DNA of 22,762 bases, from NCBI GenBank assembly GCA_023131215.1, contig JAGLZV010000014.1, positions 1 through 22,762 of the forward strand, given 5' to 3'. Origin of the DNA: Candidatus Methanophagales archaeon. GTDB taxonomy: Archaea; Halobacteriota; Syntropharchaeia; Alkanophagales; Methanospirareceae. Positions 13,691 through 20,343 of this stretch are shown here, piece by piece (the stretch's first letter is position 1; every line of letters starts with the position of its first letter). Made by a program: the position numbers and the translations under genes. The notes under the pieces are model-generated. The model was not told the DNA's origin and did not search any database. It worked only from the letters and a program-made list of their open reading frames with translations.

Positions 13691-14239
13691 ATGAAAATTT
13701 TAGTTGGCTCTCGGAACCCGGTGAAATTGGAAGCGACGAAGGAAGCGTTTTCAAAATATTTCGATGCCGTAGAAGTAGTAGGTATCGAAGTGAACAGTAA
13801 AGTTTCCAACCAGCCAATTGAAGATGAAACCTTCGCAGGCGCAAAAAATAGAGCGCTTGAATTGAAAAGGATTAATGAAGAACGGAATTTTAATGCTGAG
13901 TTCTTTGTGGGCATTGAAGGCGGGATAAAGAAATTGTTTCACAGGTGGTTCACTTTTGGCGTGATGTGCATTATGGACGACAAGGGAAGAATAGGTTATG
14001 GAACTTCTCCTTTCTTTGAGCTTCCATCGCAGATTACAGAAGAGCTTTTGAAAGGAAAAGGTGTGGTGGAACTCGGTGATGTGATGGATAATTTGATTGG
14101 CGAAAAAAATACGAAAGAAAGACAGGGTGCTGTGGGGTACTTCACTAAAGGTGTTATGGATAGGAAAAGATATTACGTGGATGGTTTAACGGTTGCTTTG
14201 ATTCCTTTTTTGAATGAGGATTTGTATTTTGAGTTATGA
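13691..14239 (+). CDS. Inosine/xanthosine triphosphatase (DUF84/YjjX family)
   Basis: The family hydrolyses non-canonical purine nucleoside triphosphates (ITP, XTP) and so keeps them out of nucleic acids. The 182-residue product is of family length and shows MKILVGSRNPVKLEATKEAF, SNQPIEDETFAGAKNRA (about residues 38-54), FFVGIEGGI (residues 75-83), GYGTSPFFELP and a KERQGAVGYFTKGVMDR segment with the conserved GAVGYFT. Assignment rests on these motifs. The start codon lies one base beyond a perfect 11-bp hairpin, which may restrain translation or be removed if transcription begins inside it. Confidence 0.92.
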   Translation: MKILVGSRNPVKLEATKEAFSKYFDAVEVVGIEVNSKVSNQPIEDETFAGAKNRALELKRINEERNFNAEFFVGIEGGIKKLFHRWFTFGVMCIMDDKGRIGYGTSPFFELPSQITEELLKGKGVVELGDVMDNLIGEKNTKERQGAVGYFTKGVMDRKRYYVDGLTVALIPFLNEDLYFEL

Positions 14240-14400
14240 GTTTTCTATAAAACTCTTTTCCTCTTCATTCCTTTATCTCATTGACACAAAATAACACCTC
14301 TCCGTGCTTCTTTACCTTCAAAAAGGTGTAATTTTAACATATATTTTAGATTGCTTTCTAAAATTTTTGGAACGGGGTGTGGCAGCAAGCTAGGCTTTTT
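14240..14400. other. Intergenic stretch downstream of the DUF84 gene
   Basis: No gene is seen. ATTTTAGA-TTGCTT-TCTAAAAT (14343-14364) is a perfect 8-bp hairpin followed by TTTTTGG and could end transcription from either side. The rest is AT-rich. Confidence 0.4.
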
Positions 14401-14596
14401 GTCGAGTAGAGCTCATAGCCACCTCCTCCCGAAGGCTACTATGAGCCCCCTCATAGAACCGGACTCGAGGTTTTCCCTCACCCGGATCTTCAGAAGAAAC
14501 CCTACCATTTTCCAGATAAGTTATGGGTCCAGTTTTGTTGTCTTTCCTCAGGTTGGATTTTCACCAACCTGATAGCATGAATTTTGCTTGGCACAC
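14401..14596 (-). mobile_element. Degenerate, ORF-less group II intron relic
   Basis: On the minus strand the segment begins GTGTGCCAAGC, matching the GUGYG 5' end of group II introns, and continues with AGGTTGGTGAAAATCCAACCT, here split as AGGTTGG-TGAAAAT-CCAACCT, like domain I. Near the other end is a domain V-like hairpin (14456-14488: GATCCGG ... GAAAA ... CCGGTTC), then a domain VI-like stem (GCTCATAG with CTATGAGC) and the end CTACTCGAC, with an A about seven bases before the end. Only about 105 bases separate the 5' end from domain V, so most of domains I-IV and the reverse transcriptase are gone. The domain V triad reads ATC rather than AGC, so splicing is unlikely. Confidence 0.6.
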
Positions 14597-14730
14597 TCAT
14601 ATCCGCTTCACTTTCCGTTTCAGCGGTTTTGGGATAAGTGGAGGGATAAAGGTAAAATAGTATTAAAAGATAATTTAGACTTTACAGATCAAATGGAAAA
14701 CAAAAAATTTTTATAATAATTACTTTCTAT
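14597..14730. other. Intergenic stretch with a TATA-like box before the amber-interrupted gene
   Basis: No gene is seen. TTTTTATAATA at 14707-14717 lies about 20 bases before ATG 14731, suggesting a leaderless promoter. A CCGCT/AGCGG-type inverted repeat lies near 14602-14625. Confidence 0.4.
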
Positions 14731-14886
14731 ATGTCCATGAATAACATGTTTACCATAATTTCGGATAAAATATTTGCCTATTCGCATACCCTATTCACTA
14801 ATTTAAACTAGAATGCATTAATCGCCACTATCCTTGCAATTTTAATTTTAATTACCGCTTGTTTCTATACAGTCACGAAAGGGGCA
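14731..14886 (+). pseudogene. In-frame 5' extension of the downstream membrane gene, interrupted by one TAG
   Basis: ATG at 14731 opens MSMNNMFTIISDKIFAYSHT and six further residues, then TAG at 14809-14811. The same frame continues without another stop into the ORF at 14887. The stretch after TAG encodes a convincing membrane helix (ALIATILAILILITACFYTV). A TATA-like box at leaderless spacing supports ATG 14731 as the original start. The choices are a nonsense-mutated gene with restart at 14887, TAG read-through, or a sequence error. Confidence 0.5.
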
Positions 14887-15387
14887 ATGTATCACATGTA
14901 TATTGCGTTTCTAAAATGTGAAATCTTTTGGATTTTCGACGCTAATAACATTAAAAGACACGATAAAAAGAAGGCAGGAAGATTGTTACGTCACGCAAAC
15001 TGGTGGAGGCAGCTCTACGAAAAAAATTGTAGTGTTGTAATATATTGCTTTTTTTCTGTTATTTTTATGCTTATTGTTTCTAGTTTTAGAGTACTTTCTT
15101 GGATTAACTTTTTTGAAGGACGGTGGTTTACGTTAACTTTTTCTTCCTTTTTTATCCTTTCATTAGTTGCTATAATATGTGCTTTTCTAATCTTTGGAAG
15201 TAAAAAAGGAAATATTCTCAAGCACCCGTTAGTAAAATTAATAACTCCTTTATTTAAAAAGGGTAATACGTTAAACCCGTATAAAGGGATTGAGAGACGT
15301 AAAGTGTTAGAGAATAAAATTAATACACCCCCAATAGGGTCAACCCCAAGATGGTTCCAAGAAAATAAAGATAAAAGTGAGGTATAA
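14887..15387 (+). CDS. Small membrane protein, probably the 3' part of a longer gene
   Basis: The 166-residue frame starts MYHMYIAFLKCEIFWIF. It has a basic segment (KRHDKKKAGRLLRHANWWRQ), two strong hydrophobic helices near residues 49-66 (VVIYCFFSVIFMLIVSSF) and 82-104, and a basic C-terminal tail with KGNTLNPYKGIERRKVLENK. GAAAGGGG precedes the ATG at a usable distance, so initiation here is possible. The frame extends upstream through a third membrane helix to ATG 14731 except for a single TAG. No family is recognised. It lies beside a group II intron relic in an AT-rich accessory stretch. Confidence 0.6.
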   Translation: MYHMYIAFLKCEIFWIFDANNIKRHDKKKAGRLLRHANWWRQLYEKNCSVVIYCFFSVIFMLIVSSFRVLSWINFFEGRWFTLTFSSFFILSLVAIICAFLIFGSKKGNILKHPLVKLITPLFKKGNTLNPYKGIERRKVLENKINTPPIGSTPRWFQENKDKSEV

Positions 15388-15461
15388 TGGCTCTTTATAA
15401 CTGCTAAATTTACATTAGATTCATTTATTTGAGAAATGAAACTTCAATCAACGTTACACGG

Positions 15462-16766
15462 TTATTTCCACTTCCGCATCACAACACCCTCAGCGACCTT
15501 TGGCAGAAAGAGGGTTGACTTTTGCGGAAATCCTTTCTTTTCCACCCGTGCCTTGTATTCCACATCTGTTATCCGCAGCGGTTTAAGAAAAAATGCAACC
15601 CTGTAATCACCCTTATCCACCTTTTCAATCGCATCCCTTGGACTGGACATGAAAACAATATCCTCAGGTTTACCAATAAGCCATTCATGCAGGCTTATTA
15701 TATCCAGCCCGACTCGTTCGCCTCTTTCCTCTGACAATTTCCTTATTTTCTGCTCATCTGCCCGCAGTAGGTAGAATCTTTCTCCGTCATACATGCATAG
15801 TCTAACGTCAAAATCGCTGTTGCATTCACTGAGCTTCGAATGGATGGTGCTCATCACATTCTCACTTTCACTCTTATCGTAACTTTCTACGGCAAAATTT
15901 TCTTTTACCCGCGTCCATAAATCTTCCATGCGACACTTTTTCACACATCTGTGCCAGGGCAGCAATAAAAGCGCTCTATCTCCTCCTTCTAAGAGCATCA
16001 TCAGCGTATACGCGGACGCCGTTCCCTCCTCCCTCTCGGTACTTAACCGATAAGAAGCGGAGTATCTGTGATGTCCATCGAGAATCATAATTTTTTTATC
16101 GCGTATTAGCTCTTGAATCTTGCCAATAATTTCTTCATCCGAAACTTCCCAGAGCAGGTGGTGTGCACCATTCAATACGACATCCACAATTGGCTTTTTC
16201 CGCTCATCTATCTTCAAATCTGGTCTGCTGAAGCCCAGGTAATCTTCGAAAATGCGGTTTATATCATGGCTTGGGAGGTTGTATTCCGCAACAATTGGCG
16301 AGAAATTCATCTTGCATTCCTTCATGAGCCCGTATCGCTCCAGCGTGTTTGCTTCAAATGTCTTTTCATGTCCTAATATGTCGTGTTCATTGAGTTTACC
16401 GACTTTCACCAATGCTACTAACCCAAATGCGAAGTAGGTCTCTCTTCTCTCTTCTTCTGGGATTTGTTCCAGAATCTCTTCTGATAGCCTGTATCGGACA
16501 CCATAGATATAGAAAGAGGGGTTTTCACGTTCAATTAGAATTCCATCGTTGAAAAAACGACTGAGATTCTGTTTTGCATAATCCACAAATTCTTTTTCCT
16601 CAACACCTTCTTTTCTCGTGGTAAAGTGGATTACATTGTTTTTCCTGGCTGAATATTTCTCGTAGAGGTGTGCATCAATTGTATCGTAAACCGGGCAAAT
16701 CAGTTCAGTTCTGTTTTCCAGTTTCGGGTTCAGTATCGCCGCCTTGAAAGGTTTTATTAATACCAT
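15462..16766 (-). CDS. DUF1015 family protein
   Basis: The 434-residue product matches DUF1015 along its length: an N-terminal IKPFKAAILNPKL and CPVYDTID (residues 24-31), the LGHEKTF segment (131-137), the family hallmark ILDGHHRYSASYR (228-240), and the C-terminal KSTLFLPKVAEGVVMRKW. The family is widespread and cytosolic, with no signal peptide or membrane segment here. Its biochemical role is not settled, so I give none. It is divergent from atpA. Repeated AACGTTTAACGTTTAAG-like sequence (16772-16788) lies just before its start and may be regulatory. Confidence 0.92.
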   Translation of the reverse strand: MVLIKPFKAAILNPKLENRTELICPVYDTIDAHLYEKYSARKNNVIHFTTRKEGVEEKEFVDYAKQNLSRFFNDGILIERENPSFYIYGVRYRLSEEILEQIPEEERRETYFAFGLVALVKVGKLNEHDILGHEKTFEANTLERYGLMKECKMNFSPIVAEYNLPSHDINRIFEDYLGFSRPDLKIDERKKPIVDVVLNGAHHLLWEVSDEEIIGKIQELIRDKKIMILDGHHRYSASYRLSTEREEGTASAYTLMMLLEGGDRALLLLPWHRCVKKCRMEDLWTRVKENFAVESYDKSESENVMSTIHSKLSECNSDFDVRLCMYDGERFYLLRADEQKIRKLSEERGERVGLDIISLHEWLIGKPEDIVFMSSPRDAIEKVDKGDYRVAFFLKPLRITDVEYKARVEKKGFPQKSTLFLPKVAEGVVMRKWK

Positions 16767-16812
16767 GTTTTTACGTTTAACGTTTAAGAAAAAATTTTTA
16801 ATTTAAAAAGGG

Positions 16813-16842
16813 AAATTTATAAATGAGATAAGAAAAGAGGAG
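16813..16842 (+). promoter_or_regulatory. TATA-like box and Shine-Dalgarno of atpA
   Basis: AAATTTATAAATG (16813-16825) is a good TATA box, and GAGGAG (16837-16842) ends six bases before the atpA ATG. The two are close, so the mRNA leader would be very short and the Shine-Dalgarno may lie near or at its 5' end. Confidence 0.5.
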
Positions 16843-16848
16843 AAAAAA

Positions 16849-18633
16849 ATGGAAGAAAAAGGAGTGATAGCAAAAATTGCAGGTCCGTTAGTTGTTGCAG
16901 ATAAGATGCGGGGATGCGAGATGTATGAAGTGATAAAAGTAGGAGAAGAGGGATTGTTGGGCGAAACGATAAGGTTAGATGGCGATTTTGCCTATATCCA
17001 GGTATATGAGGATACAACGGGTTTGAAGCCCGGCGAGCCGGTGATAAGAACGAAAGCACCTTTATCCGTTGAACTCGGACCGGGGATATTGAAGAATTTT
17101 TACGATGGCGTGCAGAGACCTTTGGAAGGTATAAGGAACAAAGTGGGAGATTATGTAAAAAGGGGAGTTTATGTAGATGCACTCGACCGCAGTAAGAAAT
17201 GGAAATTCACACCCACGCTTACCGCAGAGGAAGGCAAAGAGATAGTGGGTGGAGATATTTTGGGTGAAGTTCAGGAAACAAAGGTGATAAAGCATAAGAT
17301 TCTTGTGCCGCCTGGGCTGCGGGGGAAGCTTTTAGAGTTAAAAGAGGGTGAATTCACTGTGAATGATCCAATAGCGAGGATACAAACGGATGGAGAGGAT
17401 ATGGAATTAAAACTCATGCAGAAATGGCCGGTGAGGAAAGGAAGACCTTACAAGGAGAAATTAGACCCTGAGGTACCTTTGTTGACCGGACAGCGTATTA
17501 ATGACACCTTCTTCCCGATAGCGAAAGGAGGAACGGGAGCTATTCCCGGTGGGTTCGGGACCGGGAAAACGGTGATGCAGCACCAATTAGCGAGATGGGC
17601 AGACTCACAGGTCATCGTGTATATAGGTTGTGGAGAGCGGGGGAACGAAATGACAGAGGTTTTGGAGGATTTTCCAAAGCTTATTGACCCTTATAGTGGT
17701 GAAACGCTGATGGAGCGGTCAACTCTTATTGCAAATACCTCTAACATGCCTGTTGCAGCACGAGAAGCATCTATTTATACCGGAATCACACTCGCTGAGT
17801 ATTATCGTGACATGGGCTATGATGTGGCAATACAGGCGGATTCTACGTCAAGATGGGCCGAAGCACTGCGAGAAATATCAGGTAGATTGGAAGAGATGCC
17901 GGGAGAGGAAGGTTATCCGGCGTACTTAGCAACGAGATTATCGGATTTCTACGAACGCGCAGGCAGGGTAAAAACGTTATGTTCGGATTCGGAGGAAAGA
18001 ATAGGTTCTGTTACGGTAGTAGGAGCAGTATCGCCGCCTGGAGGTGATTTCTCCGAGCCCGTGACGCAGAATACGTTGCGGGTGGTGGGCGATTTCTGGG
18101 CTCTTGATTCATCTTTGGCAGATAGGAGACATTTTCCTGCTATAAGCTGGCTGCGCAGTTATTCTCTCTATCTCGACGATCTCCGCGAATGGTTTGCGAA
18201 GTCCGCAGCTCCGGACTACATGGAGCAGCGAGAGGAAATGATGGGGCTATTGCAAAAGGAGGCGGAACTGCAAGAGATAGTCCAGCTCGTTGGTGCGGAT
18301 GCGCTGCCAGCGCGTGAAAGAGGAACATTAGAAGTTGCTCGTATGATAAGAGAGGATTTTTTGCAGCAAAACGCATACCATGAGATAGATTCTTTCTGCT
18401 CTCTGGAAAAGCAATATCTGATGGCGAAAATCGTTCTTCAGTGGTATGACGGCGCAATAGAAGCGATAGAGAGTGGCATAGGGGTAGAGAAACTGGAGAG
18501 GATGCGAATAAAGGATGCCATAGCGCGGATGAAATATGTGCCAAATGAAGGTTTTAAAGAGAAATACGATGAGATAATGAAGGATATGAAAGATGAGTTT
18601 GAAGTATTAAAGAGAAGGGAGAGGGAGGCGTGA
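16849..18633 (+). CDS. atpA: A-type ATP synthase catalytic subunit A
   Basis: This is the catalytic subunit of the archaeal A1 head, membrane-associated on the cytoplasmic side. The 594-residue product is full length. It has the N-terminal barrel (GVIAKIAGPLVVADKM), the long non-homologous insert of A subunits around residues 110-200, the P-loop PGGFGTGKTV (residues 233-242), YIGCGERGNEMTEVL (258-272), and the IQADSTSRWAEALREISGRL segment typical of the catalytic subunit. Its stop lies just before the atpB ATG. The usual upstream H, I, K, E, C, F subunit genes are not here; a DUF1015 gene occupies that place on the other strand. Confidence 0.97.
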   Translation: MEEKGVIAKIAGPLVVADKMRGCEMYEVIKVGEEGLLGETIRLDGDFAYIQVYEDTTGLKPGEPVIRTKAPLSVELGPGILKNFYDGVQRPLEGIRNKVGDYVKRGVYVDALDRSKKWKFTPTLTAEEGKEIVGGDILGEVQETKVIKHKILVPPGLRGKLLELKEGEFTVNDPIARIQTDGEDMELKLMQKWPVRKGRPYKEKLDPEVPLLTGQRINDTFFPIAKGGTGAIPGGFGTGKTVMQHQLARWADSQVIVYIGCGERGNEMTEVLEDFPKLIDPYSGETLMERSTLIANTSNMPVAAREASIYTGITLAEYYRDMGYDVAIQADSTSRWAEALREISGRLEEMPGEEGYPAYLATRLSDFYERAGRVKTLCSDSEERIGSVTVVGAVSPPGGDFSEPVTQNTLRVVGDFWALDSSLADRRHFPAISWLRSYSLYLDDLREWFAKSAAPDYMEQREEMMGLLQKEAELQEIVQLVGADALPARERGTLEVARMIREDFLQQNAYHEIDSFCSLEKQYLMAKIVLQWYDGAIEAIESGIGVEKLERMRIKDAIARMKYVPNEGFKEKYDEIMKDMKDEFEVLKRREREA

Positions 18634-18635
18634 AA

Positions 18636-20036
18636 ATGGCAATAGATACTTCAGCACGTGAATACACAACGATAAGAGAAGCAGCGGGTCCTTTAATCGT
18701 GGTAGAAGGAGTAGAAGGTGTTTCGTATGGAGAAGTAGTGAAGATAGTTACGCCAAGTGGAGAAGAAAAGACCGGGCAGGTGTTGGAAGCGAGTAAAGGA
18801 CTCGCAGTGGTTCAGGTCTTTGAAGGCACTTCTGGAATAGACACGGCAAAGACGAGAGTGAGATTCACTGGTGACATAATGAGGATAAGCGTTTCGCAAG
18901 ACATGGTTGGTCGTTTTTTTGATGGTCTGGGCAGACCGATTGATGGAGGTCCGGAGGTGATACCAGAAGATAGGCTTTCTGTTATAGGCGCAGCAATAAA
19001 TCCTACTGCACGTGATTATCCACGCGAGTTTATTCAAACCGGAATTTCCACCATTGACGGAATGAACACGTTAGTGAGGGGACAGAAGTTGCCGATATTT
19101 TCCGGTGCGGGGCTGCCGCACAATGCTCTTGCCGCTCAAATAGCGAGACAGGCGAAGGTATTAACCACTGGAGAACCGTTCTCTGTTGTGTTTGCCGCAA
19201 TGGGAATCACGCACGAGGAGGCTTCGTTTTTCATGCGCGATTTTGAACGCACCGGCGCAATCGAAAGAATAGTTGCATTTCTCAATTTAGCGGATGACCC
19301 TGCAATTGAGCGTGTGATAACACCGAGAATGGCATTGACAACTGCTGAGTTCCTCGCATACGAATATGATATGCACATTCTTGTTATTCTCACGGATATG
19401 ACAAACTACTGCGAGGCGTTACGTGAGATAGCAGCGGCACGTGAGGAAGTTCCGGGAAGAAGGGGCTATCCTGGATACATGTACACCGATTTGTCAATGA
19501 ATTACGAAAGAGCGGGACGAATAAGAGGAAGAAAGGGTTCGATTACGCAGATACCCATTTTAAGCATGCCTGATGACGACATAACGCATCCCATACCTGA
19601 CCTTACAGGCTACATCACAGAGGGGCAGTTCGTTCTTTCACGCGACCTTCACAGAAGGGGTATGTACCCGCCGGTGGACGTTTTGCCGTCGTTGTCAAGA
19701 TTGATGGACGAGGGGATAGGACCGGGAAGGACGAGAGAGGACCATGCTGGCGTATCTAATCAGCTTTATGCGGGTTATGCGGAAGGAAGGGACATGCGTG
19801 ACCTGGTTGCGGTAGTGGGGGAGGAGGCACTGACAAGTAGAGATAGAAAATACTTGGAGTTCGCAGATGAGTTTGAGAAGAGGTTTGTTACACAGGGTAG
19901 AAACGAAGACCGGAGTATTGAGGAGACATTGAGTATTGGCTGGGATTTATTGGCGACGTTGCCGGAAGGTGAGCTTAAGCGGATAGACGAGCACATTATA
20001 AAGAAGTATCATCCGAAGTATAGGAAAGAGGGTTAG
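18636..20036 (+). CDS. atpB: A-type ATP synthase regulatory subunit B
   Basis: This is the non-catalytic nucleotide-binding subunit of the A1 head, alternating with subunit A. The 466-residue product has the N-terminal barrel (TIREAAGPLIVVEGVEGVSY), RGQKLPIFSGAGLPHN in place of a P-loop, which is diagnostic of B, and TDMTNYCEALREIAAARE, PGRRGYPGYMYTDLSMNYER and the C-terminal GWDLLATLPEGELKRID. A GTG six bases upstream is also in frame and overlaps the atpA stop, but GGAGG is correctly spaced (seven bases) for the ATG at 18636. The gene ends in TAG, followed by a hairpin. Subunit D, normally next, is absent. Confidence 0.97.
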   Translation: MAIDTSAREYTTIREAAGPLIVVEGVEGVSYGEVVKIVTPSGEEKTGQVLEASKGLAVVQVFEGTSGIDTAKTRVRFTGDIMRISVSQDMVGRFFDGLGRPIDGGPEVIPEDRLSVIGAAINPTARDYPREFIQTGISTIDGMNTLVRGQKLPIFSGAGLPHNALAAQIARQAKVLTTGEPFSVVFAAMGITHEEASFFMRDFERTGAIERIVAFLNLADDPAIERVITPRMALTTAEFLAYEYDMHILVILTDMTNYCEALREIAAAREEVPGRRGYPGYMYTDLSMNYERAGRIRGRKGSITQIPILSMPDDDITHPIPDLTGYITEGQFVLSRDLHRRGMYPPVDVLPSLSRLMDEGIGPGRTREDHAGVSNQLYAGYAEGRDMRDLVAVVGEEALTSRDRKYLEFADEFEKRFVTQGRNEDRSIEETLSIGWDLLATLPEGELKRIDEHIIKKYHPKYRKEG

Positions 20037-20038
20037 GG

Positions 20039-20073
20039 TAATTACTCAATATCCTGCGGGTTTTGAGTAATTA
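20039..20073 (+). terminator. Hairpin after atpB
   Basis: TAATTACTCAA (20039-20049) and TTGAGTAATTA (20063-20073) are a perfect 11-bp inverted repeat with a 13-base loop, starting two bases after the atpB stop. It may stabilise the mRNA 3' end or help termination. Its left arm and loop resemble 4168-4192 (TAATTACTCTATATCTTGTG). Confidence 0.5.
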
Positions 20074-20083
20074 TATGCTTATC

Positions 20084-20236
20084 GGACAGCCTCTGAAAAG
20101 TGGGACATCCTTGCTGTCTTATCTTTTTAGAGGCAGTCCAACAAATCGAAATCGAAAGAAAAAGAAAGGCAAATAGAGCCTTAAATCCAAAAAGAAGCGA
20201 AATTTTTATGTCAAAAACAATTGCTGGACAGCCTCT
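20084..20236. repeat. GGACAGCCTCT repeats downstream of atpB
   Basis: GGACAGCCTCTGAAAAG (20084-20100) is mirrored by CTTTTTAGAGGCAGTCC (20123-20139) with two mismatches, making a 56-base hairpin-like unit. A direct third copy of GGACAGCCTCT is at 20226-20236. No reading frame of note is inside. This could be a small non-autonomous element or the trace of a removed insertion. The rest of the 20037-20343 gap is AT-rich and shows no gene. Confidence 0.55.
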
Positions 20237-20256
20237 TACATGGAAAAAATAGAAAA

Positions 20257-20336
20257 GCTTTTATACGCTTTGAGAAATGTAAACTTGAATCTCTATGTGA
20301 CTTTAAAGGGGAGATATAAGGAGTAGAAAGAGGTGA
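20257..20336 (+). promoter_or_regulatory. Promoter and Shine-Dalgarno of the DUF2341 gene
   Basis: GCTTTTATACGC (20257-20268) is a TATA-like box. A start near 20290 would give a leader of about 50 bases ending in the strong Shine-Dalgarno AGGTGA (20331-20336), seven bases before the ATG. Confidence 0.5.
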
Positions 20337-20343
20337 GTGAAAA

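Noticed and set aside
14351..14572. 73-codon plus-strand frame over the intron relic
   Set aside because: It is antisense to conserved group II RNA segments and has no protein features.
14809..14811. General reassignment of TAG to pyrrolysine in this genome
   Set aside because: At least five ordinary genes in the window (rpl4, rpl22, rpl23, atpB and the 10184-11404 gene) end in TAG at the expected place.
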